The notes under the pieces were generated by a model that saw only the letters and a list, made by a program, of their open reading frames with translations, was not told where the DNA came from and did no database searches. DNA of 64,000 nucleotides from positions 245,874 to 309,873 of the forward strand of contig SJOL01007508.1 in assembly GCA_004794785.1 (NCBI GenBank). The letters are read 5' to 3'. This DNA is from Opisthorchis felineus (Eukaryota > Platyhelminthes > Trematoda > Opisthorchiida > Opisthorchiidae). The translations under genes were made by a program, and so were the position numbers. This document shows, one piece after another, positions 59,401 through 64,000 of this stretch. Numbering within the stretch: position 1 is the first letter of the stretch; each line of letters opens with the position of its first letter.

Positions 59401-61155
59401 CAAAATTTGTTAGTCTTCCCGGGAACCAGCGCTATTTTATTCGCTCTTAATGCACATATTTGTTACCAGTAAAATGTCCATTGCTTGCGATGTTTACGTT
59501 CAGGGATATGGCAACCTGCGCTGTCAGAATTTTAGTGTCTCTGCATTCCTGTACAGTTTCGAATTCGCGCACTCTTGGCCGCTACCGGATAGAAATCGAT
59601 CAATCGGCTCAATACACGACTCAAAGTCAACCCAGTATTGTTATTCTAACGCACGTGCTCTTGACTAAAGTCAGCATTATCCATACTGCGTAGAGCAGAC
59701 AATAAATTTACCGGTGTCCTAGCGACAGCAGAAAGAGTAAGTCAATCCTGGCAGCCAAACAGAGGGATTTTAAGAGCCACACATCCAATCAGCTTGTGGG
59801 AATGCGTTGTTGACTGTGTGTATTGGTTGTCCGTTGTCTCTACAGTTTTCGTGGCATGCAGGTTTTGAATCCAATTACAACATACCAACTCCGCTGACAA
59901 TAATTTTTGGGTTTCCCACTGCAACACTTCGGAATTGGTGTAATCCTTTTCCGCGCATGAACAGTTTCTGAACAATCTGTGACTGTGATTGTGGAGGAAG
60001 ACCGTTCCTCCCACCAACCGTCGTTCTTTGCCGCGAGAAGTTACTTCTATACAACTTAAGCCATATTCGTCGACGTTTGAGGTATCCGTATTTTTCTCTG
60101 TACCGTACGCCTTGTTACCGCTCCGGTAATCCTTCTCATAGAACCTAGCGACAATCAGCCTCCTTGTATATCTGAAGTGCTGAATGTTTTTGTGATGCAA
60201 AATGTTCTATAAAATGCTCCATTCAGTAAACCTGGTTCCTTTTGAGACTGAGAGTGTGAAAGGCCAGTGCCTCCAACAACATGTTCTCTTGTAATGCATT
60301 ACAATAGAGCGGTAATTTACCAATCTCCCCAACGGGAAATCGATGAGAGTACTCAGTTGATCATGAACTGAATACACTCTTCTGCATATGCGGGCACCTG
60401 AATTGTTATTTGCCTTGAAAACTTATAAAATATCACACACCGTAAAGTGAAATGAATTTGGGTCAGGGGACCAAGGAGAATGCATGGCTGCTTTCTCGCA
60501 AGCAGTTGGGTGTTCGGCTGTGCAGAATTTGAAGTAACGATTAAACTCTACTAGATAAGCCAACACATCTTTTCCATTACGTTTGATCCCTCACTTAACT
60601 AGTTTTTTTTAGCTCAATGGCTATCTTTGTTGGCTTTGTTAGGTGGGCTTGTGGAATTTCTTTCCGTGTTCGAGAATTGACCGGAACTCTTTGCTGCAGA
60701 GTAAGACTCATAAAAGTTGTTGGCGAAAGGAGCCGCTTGACGCAAATATGTAGGCATTCCGTGCTACCAAACCTGTTCACACCATATCCTCTAGAAACAT
60801 GCACTCATTCTTGATTTTTTTTTCACTTACAGGTGAAGCTTTAAGTGAAGCGGAAATGCTGGAAAATCTGGCCGTGCTTTTAGGAGCGTTTCACGAAGGT
60901 GGGCGCCCTGAAATGAGCGAACCCTATAAGCAAGACTCACTGAAGCTTGCTGTGGACCTTTACCTACCTATGTTTCTAACTCCTCAGACGTTCGTCCAAA
61001 GAATACTAGGCATGCGATCTTGTAGTGCCACACACATCGAAGGGGATTATTACGGTGAGAAATTGCGTATTGGGGAAGAGACTCCATCTGAATTACCAGC
61101 TACTTCTGAAGACGCTCGGAACACAAAAAACGTTGATGCACAGACAGAAGCATGA
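23399..61155 (+). CDS. CFAP251: Cilia- and flagella-associated protein 251 (WD repeat-containing protein 66)
   Basis: A complete multi-exon gene, 23 exons in this model, about 1,049 codons. In other species CFAP251 belongs to the calmodulin- and spoke-associated complex at the base of radial spoke 3 of motile axonemes, working with CFAP61 and CFAP91; loss in humans causes malformed sperm flagella. The N-terminal about 80 residues are polar and low in complexity and lack the long Glu-rich tract of the human protein. The WD-repeat propellers start at the hallmark WAFGF (about residues 81-85) and run to about residue 775, with repeated D/N-x-x-I-x-I/V-W/F-D/N ends. A calmodulin-like C-terminal region (about 776-1000) follows, with DYFYY and MRAIGYYPSEDD as diagnostic phrases. 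ATG 23399 is preceded by an in-frame stop at 23360-23362. All introns are GT-AG and phases agree throughout. Human WDR66 is slightly longer (about 1,150 residues). Identity is firm; exons 4 and 16 are the uncertain parts. Confidence 0.93.
23448..23483 (+). CDS. CFAP251: CFAP251 exon 2 (36 nt)
   Basis: Acceptor ...CTTGCAG before 23448, donor GTATGT at 23484. Phase 1 on both sides. A second in-frame ATG lies at 23477-23479 and could serve as an alternative start if the acceptor at 23446-23447 were used for spliced-leader trans-splicing. Confidence 0.7.
23525..23575 (+). CDS. CFAP251: CFAP251 exon 3 (51 nt)
   Basis: Acceptor TTTATAG after a pyrimidine-rich stretch, donor GTAAGT at 23576. Phase 1 to phase 1. 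Encodes a polar stretch (NEDLTSQTKNKTSLFP) of the flexible N-terminal tail. Confidence 0.7.
23627..23638 (+). CDS. CFAP251: CFAP251 exon 4, 12-nt micro-exon (tentative)
   Basis: AGGACGAATCAG between an acceptor CATAG and a donor GTATGT. Joined to its neighbours it adds four acidic residues in frame (about E-D-E-S). Because it is symmetric (phase 1-1) the gene also reads through if exon 3 joins exon 5 directly, so the sequence alone cannot prove its use. Confidence 0.45.
23687..23722 (+). CDS. CFAP251: CFAP251 exon 5 (36, 33 or 30 nt)
   Basis: The acceptor is a triple NAG: AAGCAGCAG at 23684-23692, so the exon may start at 23687, 23690 or 23693, all in the same frame (Ala residues added or lost). 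Donor GTAGTT at 23723 opens a 35-nt intron. Encodes a Pro/Gly/Asn-rich tail segment. Confidence 0.65.
23758..23990 (+). CDS. CFAP251: CFAP251 exon 6, start of the WD propeller
   Basis: Acceptor AATACAG, donor GTAACT at 23991. Codons give an acidic/aromatic lead-in (RDDEEYFYTKLWVDEP) and the family hallmark WAFGF, ending in the Gly-His pair of the next WD repeat. Phase 1 in, phase 0 out. The frame has no ATG, which is why upstream exons are needed. Confidence 0.92.
24031..24402 (+). CDS. CFAP251: CFAP251 exon 7, WD repeats
   Basis: Follows a 40-nt intron and resumes the repeat begun in exon 6 (GH|CNEITSL...). Contains ASGDRGPDNSIIIWD, the most family-specific WD end here, then YLATLSAD...FSIWNW. 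Ends at TGG before GTAAGT. Phase 0-0. Confidence 0.95.
24449..24620 (+). CDS. CFAP251: CFAP251 exon 8, WD repeat
   Basis: After a 46-nt intron. Encodes AAPLSDEDFNKKIGSF and the strand TVVTATAQGLLVIWEL. The donor is a weak GTGGGT at 24621, but its phase (1) is the only one that keeps the next exon in frame. Confidence 0.9.
24621..28901 (+). other. CFAP251: CFAP251 intron 8 (4.3 kb)
   Basis: First long intron after seven mini-introns. No exon of the gene is missing here, since the flanking protein parts align continuously with recalled family members. A minus-strand 89-codon ORF at 25,877-26,146 and open frames near 28.1-28.45 kb are unrecognised; the latter may be an old repeat. Confidence 0.7.
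28902..28989 (+). CDS. CFAP251: CFAP251 exon 9
   Basis: Acceptor TGTGCTTCCAG, donor GTAAGT at 28990. Encodes DEPDSPYKKAIKLIQIHDKP and ITFITVTR, matching the family's loop-plus-strand region after the third WD unit. Phase 1 in, phase 2 out. Confidence 0.93.
28990..30359 (+). other. CFAP251: CFAP251 intron 9
   Basis: About 1.4 kb, AT-rich. Short open frames only; nothing recognised. Confidence 0.7.
30360..30509 (+). CDS. CFAP251: CFAP251 exon 10, WD repeat
   Basis: Acceptor CTTATGACAG, donor GTAAGT at 30510. Gives YSIVTGDAAGTIKFFD, a textbook WD strand end, then FWYDNLNSGPIASISFAQRG. Phase 2-2. Confidence 0.95.
30510..33609 (+). other. CFAP251: CFAP251 intron 10 (3.1 kb)
   Basis: Contains low-complexity ATC/CAT-rich patches near 31.80-31.85 and 33.22-33.27 kb. 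Open frames such as 30,926-31,267 have no recognisable features. No missing exon is implied. Confidence 0.65.
33610..33748 (+). CDS. CFAP251: CFAP251 exon 11
   Basis: Acceptor ATTACCTAG, donor GTTCGT at 33749 (non-consensus, but it is the phase-0 end that joins exon 12 correctly; a later GTAACA site at 33786 would shift the frame). Encodes ATIAGERFVVEDFMVTTHHA and a V/D/G strand ending in FLK. Phase 2 in, 0 out. Confidence 0.85.
33749..34605 (+). other. CFAP251: CFAP251 intron 11
   Basis: About 0.86 kb. Two overlapping open frames (33,970-34,182 and 34,381-34,596) are unremarkable; nothing recognised. Confidence 0.65.
34606..34661 (+). CDS. CFAP251: CFAP251 exon 12 (56 nt)
   Basis: Acceptor ATATTTCAG, donor GTATGT at 34662. 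Encodes FIKRENHEEVTGLSTHPS, the family's 'xAIxxLxxHP' WD strand. Phase 0 in, 2 out. Confidence 0.9.
34662..34968 (+). other. CFAP251: CFAP251 intron 12 (307 nt)
   Basis: Short AT-rich intron, GTATGT...TTGTAG. Nothing else seen. Confidence 0.8.
34969..35028 (+). CDS. CFAP251: CFAP251 exon 13 (60 nt)
   Basis: Acceptor CTATTGTAG, donor GTAAGT at 35029. Encodes PHLATCSLTGLLKVFDYKR, the end of the same WD unit (G-x-x-K-V-F/W-D/N-Y). Phase 2-2. Confidence 0.93.
35029..37342 (+). other. CFAP251: CFAP251 intron 13 (2.3 kb)
   Basis: No recognisable element; only short open frames on both strands. Confidence 0.65.
37343..37422 (+). CDS. CFAP251: CFAP251 exon 14 (80 nt)
   Basis: Acceptor TCCCTCACAG, donor GTAAGC at 37423. 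Encodes KVIRMKNYGPDDPIQTCCYN followed by ATGMNL, first half of a WD unit. Phase 2 in, 1 out. Confidence 0.9.
37423..38850 (+). other. CFAP251: CFAP251 intron 14
   Basis: About 1.4 kb. A 108-codon + strand frame at 38,287-38,613 is open but unrecognised and does not splice into the gene. Confidence 0.6.
38851..38990 (+). CDS. CFAP251: CFAP251 exon 15, WD repeat
   Basis: Acceptor CTCCATGTAG, donor GTAAGT at 38991. Encodes VGFVSGHLRILDSITLND, then VIPEPFTYGRGAITHVDFDP, close to the family phrase ...ESPEPFKYSRTSVTHISF. Stops after YCAYA, where the family has ATAD. Phase 1 in, 0 out. Confidence 0.95.
38991..41409 (+). other. CFAP251: CFAP251 intron between exons 15 and 17
   Basis: About 2.4 kb, holding the candidate micro-exon at 40,567-40,581. 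Otherwise AT-rich with short open frames only. Confidence 0.6.
40567..40581 (+). CDS. CFAP251: CFAP251 exon 16, 15-nt micro-exon (tentative)
   Basis: Exon 15 ends in AYA and exon 17 begins VIFYSV, while the family has A-D plus four residues before the V-x-x-Y strand. That predicts a missing 15-nt phase 0 exon beginning with an Asp codon. GATCTGGCGAGGATC sits between CAG and GTGAAC and would supply D-L-A-R-I. A motif this loose could occur by chance in the 2.4-kb intron, so this is a candidate only. Confidence 0.35.
41410..41610 (+). CDS. CFAP251: CFAP251 exon 17
   Basis: Acceptor ATCAACAAG, donor GTAAGT at 41611. Encodes VIFYSV, an extra Ser/Thr-rich loop, APWAHVGRIRVHYRKITDLL, and SRLFSIGEDRTL. 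A second perfect donor GTAAGT lies inside at 41461, also phase 0; its use would drop 50 codons in frame. Phase 0-0. Confidence 0.9.
43467..43694 (-). mobile_element. tRNA-derived SINE with hammerhead motif, copy 1
   Basis: Read on the minus strand: a tRNA-like head with A box TGGTGTAGTGG (plus-strand 43674-43684) and B box GGTCAAATCCC (43630-43640), then a hammerhead ribozyme motif (43565-43613), then a body that ends near 43,467. The anticodon-arm region resembles tRNA-Gly. This order (Pol III promoter, then hammerhead) is the known design of schistosome Sm-alpha type SINEs. The borders are estimated from similarity with copy 2. Confidence 0.82.
43565..43613 (-). ncRNA. Type I hammerhead ribozyme motif, C3 to G change
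   Basis: Minus strand, 5' to 3': helix I ATGCACTG (43613-43606); G then TGATGA (43605-43599), where the conserved core is CUGAUGA; helix II GCTC-TTATAA-GAGC (43598-43585); GAAA (43584-43581); a minimal helix III with loop, CTCGAG (43580-43575); T and C (43574-43573) as the expected cleavage triplet end; helix I partner CAGTGCAT (43572-43565). Everything conserved is present except C3, which is G while G8 is unchanged, so the core 3-8 pair is lost and this copy is probably inactive. Confidence 0.8.
43788..44010 (+). mobile_element. tRNA-derived SINE, diverged copy 2
   Basis: Oriented opposite to copy 1. Starting near 43788 its head follows copy 1's tRNA-like region position by position with many changes, the B-box area is near 43,853-43,867, the hammerhead part is reduced to fragments (for example TTCGAG then TAGTGCTTCCC near 43,907-43,927), and the body matches best (CCTTTGGTGTGG..., CACAGGAGGA, 43,928-43,970). 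The minus strand of the body shows the phrase SSSCAG also found on the plus strand of copy 1. Confidence 0.7.
44872..45098 (+). CDS. CFAP251: CFAP251 exon 18
   Basis: Acceptor TACTTGTCTAG after a long T/C tract, donor GTATGT at 45099. Encodes VEYDIHAATKNDFPMLARYR, then MSSLPPHYKESLILVSTGAS and KLKLFSTSSFNLRKL. Matches the family's second propeller region (IEYDL... KVKLFNATTK). Phase 0 in, 2 out. Confidence 0.95.
45099..47470 (+). other. CFAP251: CFAP251 intron 18 (2.4 kb)
   Basis: Contains a short AC dinucleotide run at 45,631-45,645. A 115-codon minus-strand frame (45,390-45,737) spans it and is not recognisable. Confidence 0.6.
47471..47719 (+). CDS. CFAP251: CFAP251 exon 19, last WD repeat
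   Basis: Acceptor TCGGTGACAG, donor GTGAGT at 47720. Encodes VKPLPSSESDSAHFLLCMSD, LPLDGDPLKYTNIIAHPSG, and ASALAVSHDGRYVFTAGG ending in IHMWGV, the classic last propeller blade of the family. Phase 2-2. Confidence 0.96.
47720..50557 (+). other. CFAP251: CFAP251 intron 19 (2.8 kb)
   Basis: No recognised element. The open frame 49,616-49,864 looks gene-like at first sight but exon 19 joins exon 20 directly in phase, leaving no place for it. Confidence 0.65.
50558..50780 (+). CDS. CFAP251: CFAP251 exon 20, start of calmodulin-like region
   Basis: Acceptor TTTATCAG, donor GTAAGT at 50781. Encodes a charged linker, then ELKDYFYYSMLRTQGLKCMD and FVMRAIGYYPSEDD, both strongly conserved in CFAP251. 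These correspond to the first EF-hand-like helix pair, without canonical calcium ligands. Phase 2 in, 0 out. Confidence 0.97.
50781..51503 (+). other. CFAP251: CFAP251 intron 20
   Basis: About 0.7 kb; nothing recognised. Confidence 0.7.
51504..51594 (+). CDS. CFAP251: CFAP251 exon 21 (91 nt)
   Basis: Acceptor TTTACCCCATAG, donor GTAAGT at 51595. Encodes IENIINEVKYSKFAETG and DEVDLDTFIQ, matching the family phrase ...FNEIKF..Y...G.....I.L.DFL. Phase 0 in, 1 out. Confidence 0.95.
55214..55290 (+). repeat. Diverged relative of the fold-back element arm
   Basis: Aligns by eye, without large gaps, with the left arm of the 6.5-kb hairpin from its TTGATCA start (6494) to AGGAG (about 6567): shared blocks include TTGATCTGTTCGC and GGCAATT/GGAATTGG followed by TTGCA. 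No inverted partner is seen nearby, so this is a solo arm of an older copy. Confidence 0.6.
55745..55927 (-). other. Minus-strand ORF with a WD-like strand
   Basis: The frame reads ...NTTVTFSDDDDYMRIWSAGE, which resembles a WD-repeat strand (V-x-F-S...D..x-R-I-W-S), followed by a Cys/His/Arg-rich tail to a stop. It lies antisense in intron 21 of CFAP251. There is no clear second repeat beside it. It may be an exon or pseudogene piece of an antisense gene, or chance. Confidence 0.22.
56100..56530 (-). pseudogene. Non-LTR retrotransposon C-terminal fragment
   Basis: On the minus strand, in two frames, I read FRVEKLRRLQKFDYRYLR (usually RVEDLRRLQVFD.RCLR), RKRVFGCTAGTS (usually RKRVFGC.TGTS), then RISRV.RMPNHRPPR (usually LGHVLRMPNHRLPKR) and PRRPRAWLE. 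These are the C-terminal motifs of trematode endonuclease/reverse transcriptase proteins. Stops and frame shifts make it a dead 5'-truncated copy, from a different subfamily than the 12-15 kb element by its wording. Confidence 0.75.
56724..56777. repeat. ATC/CAT-rich low-complexity stretch
   Basis: Imperfect trinucleotide-like runs of ATC, ATT and ATG. Similar but weaker patches lie near 31.80 and 33.22 kb. Confidence 0.6.
57061..57192 (+). CDS. CFAP251: Possible CFAP251 cassette exon (132 nt)
   Basis: Between an acceptor GTTGTAGCAG and a perfect donor GTAAGT (57193) lies a 132-nt stretch open in the frame that would connect exon 21 to exon 22 (phase 1-1). It would add 44 codons (...SKYYLVEKFTGSKAAPERS...) between FIQ and YCNYRP. 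The family has no insert here and direct joining reproduces the family spacing exactly, so if real this is an optional exon. Confidence 0.3.
58502..58687 (+). CDS. CFAP251: CFAP251 exon 22, EF-hand-like region
   Basis: Acceptor GTCGGTTTCAG, donor GTAAGT at 58688. Encodes YCNYRPYHGTTYKEICDAFD, then HVQDSDTGQSLYFRD and PPEFLFGYMQSFG. The DSDTG segment recalls an EF-hand loop but the Gly is one position early and the residue set is not canonical, as in the human protein. Phase 1-1. Confidence 0.95.
58688..60832 (+). other. CFAP251: CFAP251 intron 22 (2.1 kb)
   Basis: Carries a 152-codon minus-strand ORF at 59,742-60,200, Cys/His/Arg-rich and unrecognised. An exon-like stretch ending at GTAAGT near 59,178 does not fit the reading frame. 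Confidence 0.6.
60833..61155 (+). CDS. CFAP251: CFAP251 exon 23, C-terminus and stop
   Basis: Acceptor TTTTCACTTACAG. Encodes ALSEAEMLENLAVLLGAFHE (family: MTEEEMLDCFASLFGLN), then YLPMFLTPQTFVQRILGM (family: LPDEITAEIFATEILGL), and a diverged tail ending at TGA 61153-61155. No AATAAA is evident close downstream; an AATACA variant lies about 60 nt after the stop. Confidence 0.96.
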
Positions 61156-64000
61156 TTCAACATAACAGTTTATTCATTGTGCAACTGTTTTCCGAACAGC
61201 TGGACTGTCGCTTGATAATACAGGGAATCCTCTTTGGATAACAATCCCGCTAAAAGCACATTCTGTTAACGATAACGGAAAAAGGAAAACCAACTTTCTA
61301 AGCTCTAATATATCTTGGTTTTCAGTTCAAGTGAGCTTTGGGAATTTTCTTCAGTATAGTTCTTTCAGTTACCAACGTGCGTGTAGTTGGATAGAACTTG
61401 TTTGTCGTAATCCGGAATTTGTCGAGGTATCTCTCAATGCCGGCAGTATCGGAAACTTCTCCACTTTCTTTCCAGAGAAGAATCTTGTAACTACAGCCTG
61501 ATTACTCCCATAACTATTGAACACAAATTTATGAAGTAACCTGCATTTCCTATCTGACCATTGGGAGCGGATAATTCTCGACCTCAGTAATTGTGACGAT
61601 AACCCCGTTCTAACCAGCATACAACTGATAGACGTCCTTTTTCCGGTATCCTACTGAAATTGGTGGACCTACTAGACCATAACTTGTTAGCCCAAGTAAA
61701 CTTGTCTAAATTATTTTCAAAAAGAGCCATAATTGGTAAGTTGTTCTTGGAAGAAATGAGAGGATACTGGAGCGGTTTTTTATTACTTAATCTAAGGAAG
61801 GAAATAAGATATCCATAACTATTTCACCATAACTACTTTCAGTACTCAAATAAGTGTTTATAATTCAAACCGGCCGAACCGTTCCGAACTCCTTCTAAAG
61901 CAAGAAGTACATGATTCTAATAAGCAGGACTTTGCGAAAGCATCTACTTAGCGTTATTATGAGCAATTATCTGATGTCCAACTATACACTGGTCAGGTTT
62001 ATTCAGTAGAATATTTATCAGCCTAGAGTTTGCTTCCAGAGGAATCACCGGTTCATCAAAATTTCAGGCACGGTCCGGCAGATGAACTTCTTTGTAGCCT
62101 GTAATTTTATTCTGAGACATGATAACAGCAAAAGCGGGTTGGTTTGCATATAATCTGAACGACACCGATACCTCTCCAGACGGCAGGGTTGATCTCAAGG
62201 TATTGTTTTCCCATAGTTGCTATGACGAAAACCTTATTCTAATACAGTTTTGAACTCATGTTTGAACTCATGGATGCAAAGTGTTCCATTATATCGTGAC
62301 CACTTGCGCGCATCAAACATAGGATGACTGTACCTGGTTAACACGAACTTCACTACAGTGTGGATTCCAAACTCATTTAATAATGGTGTTCTGCCGAGAT
62401 AACATTAACATTCTGCAATTTGTGACACAAAAGCGGGTAGTTTGAAACGGAAGCATTTGATCAAACGGTGCATACACGCGGCTCAGCCAATATATCTGAT
62501 GCTAATCCATGTAAGTTAAACTTGCTTAAAACTAGTAAGTTCATCAAACTATTTTGACCATAGAAGCACACCTTAATGGAAGTTTCTATGATCCGAAGGA
62601 ATGTACACCTATATAGTAAGATTTACCAGCAATTTTTTCGGAAACTTCCTTCAGCTGTCTTTCATGACATTAGTATGTGAGCCTAACGGAGCGGACAATT
62701 AGTGTGTTCTCACCAAGCAATAATAGCGGTCAGCGATAAAATCTGGATTTCTTAAAATCTTCTCGGTGGCCAAGACATCGAAAGAGCAGGCTCGTAGTGG
62801 CGATATGAATATTTCTGTCAATGTTTATTCAGCGTCTCAGATGTGGCCGATTATAACGATATATATTGGAAATACCGGTCGTTCTGACAATAGCGTAAAA
62901 AGACTGGTGAAGTATCATTGCTCTGACTTGTAGTAAATATAAGAGGCGGAAACAAGTCATCAACAAGTAAAATTCGTTCCCAAAAATGTTTCGCCCAAAA
63001 GATAGAATGTGGACGCTGAGCAAGCATTTCCGCTTCAATGCGCACAGATCACCTCAAGCAGGCCGAGTAAAAGCCAACCGGTATTATATCAGGCCAAAGT
63101 GCTAATGATAAACATCGCAGTCTTGAAAGCACTCAACCGTCCCTGGTTTATATTGGCTGACTATAGTCTAGCGATCATGTATAATTCAAAGAGGTGCATT
63201 TGGTGGCGAGAAGCTGACTGCACAATTTGGTGAATTCTAAGGTGACCTGAGATTAATCGAGGGGCCCATATGAATTACACGTGACAGAGCTACCAACACA
63301 ATAACCAAAATTATACTGTGGATCATTAGGAGAGATTCAACTGAAACCTGAATGCACAATAGCAAATCAGCCAGGTATTCTCAAGGGCAATAGCGTAAAA
63401 TAACGGTGAACATAGTAGCAAGAAAGTAGGGGCTCATATTAATAGCTGTGGGTGGAAAAAAACAAGGAAATCCCATGAGCCGAAATCCAGGAAGCAAGGT
63501 CGTATACCACCAATACCTACGTCAAATCAACCGAAATTACAAGCGCTACACTACAGTGGGTTCCTTAGGCAACAAGCTACAAACTGTGGTAGTGCCGCCA
63601 ATGCGTGTTACCATCATGGCGTGGTCACCAAATATGTAGTATGCACGCTATTGAAGCACAAGGGGACAGTGATTCTCTGATGGTAGGTGTTTTCTCACGG
63701 ATTCACAGATTCACGGATTCACGGATTGATACGCAGGATCGAGGCTTTTGCTCAAGTTTCCCGGGTCAGTTTTGTTCTTGTCGTTCAGCGGTTGTCGTTC
63801 ACCTGAAAGGCACAAGCGAAAAAAGGGTGTAGCACTGCTCTTTAAGTTCTCAGCGCGGGGCAGTATGTTTTCCAGCACGAGGACTCGCATAGAAAAGTGT
63901 CTAGTAGTGCTTTGAAATGGGTTCTAGAAGGAGCGTGGACAACTGATGGAGGAAGGTTATTCCACGCAGCTACTACACGAAATGAGAAAAAATTTTGCCT
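61156..64000. other. Downstream region, no gene recognised
   Basis: The 3' UTR of CFAP251 should start here but its end is not marked by a canonical AATAAA within several hundred bases. The ORFs at 61,369-61,620 (minus), 62,829-63,045 (minus) and 63,009-63,832 (plus) show no family features. An 8-nt tandem repeat lies at 63,696-63,727. Confidence 0.5.
63696..63727. repeat. 8-nt tandem repeat, four copies
   Basis: CACGGATT, CACAGATT, CACGGATT, CACGGATT without spacers; one mismatch in the second copy. Confidence 0.9.

Noticed and set aside
62249..62271. Direct duplication of TTTGAACTCATG
   Set aside because: Only two adjacent 12-13 nt copies; too small to mean more than replication slippage.

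Overview
The window reads as a piece of a flatworm nuclear genome, most likely a digenean trematode (fluke). The reasons are an AT-rich sequence; one intron-rich ciliary gene spread over about 38 kb; a cluster of 35-51 nt mini-introns at its 5' end followed by kilobase introns, a layout known from schistosomes; a tRNA-headed SINE carrying a hammerhead ribozyme motif, also known from schistosomes; and decayed APE-type non-LTR retrotransposons. I see no bacterial operons, phage genes or CRISPR arrays.

Layout. 1-12.0 kb: no recognisable host gene; it holds a 228-bp fold-back element at 6.5 kb flanked by a 13-bp direct repeat, and a weak trace of a Penelope-like endonuclease at 11.4-11.6 kb. 12.0-15.0 kb: a heavily mutated non-LTR retrotransposon (endonuclease, reverse transcriptase, C-terminal part) on the + strand. 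15.0-23.4 kb: no recognised gene; AT-rich, with a 168-codon minus-strand ORF of unknown identity. 23,399-61,155: a complete + strand gene for CFAP251 (WDR66), a radial-spoke-associated WD-repeat protein of motile cilia and flagella. 61.2-64 kb: no gene recognised.

I rebuilt CFAP251 exon by exon from reading frames, GT/AG sites and phase agreement: 23 exons, about 1,049 codons if every listed exon is used, from an ATG at 23,399 (in-frame stop just upstream) to a TGA at 61,153-61,155. Its first 1.2 kb packs eight exons separated by seven introns of 35-51 nt. The first five introns are all phase 1, and the exons between them (36, 51, 12 and 36 nt) are all multiples of three, an arrangement like that of schistosome micro-exon genes. 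The later introns are large and hold repeats: a SINE pair arranged head to head (43.5-44.0 kb), a diverged relative of the fold-back element (55.2 kb), a minus-strand retrotransposon fragment (56.1-56.5 kb), and a possible 132-nt cassette exon (57.1 kb).

How the parts relate: the protein-coding content is essentially one cilium gene; everything else recognisable is mobile DNA, partly lodged in that gene's introns. The best leads are the micro-exon-like 5' end with several potential splice isoforms, the nearly intact hammerhead ribozyme in the SINE, and the fold-back element. All calls are from reading the sequence and recalled family features; no database search or transcript data were available.
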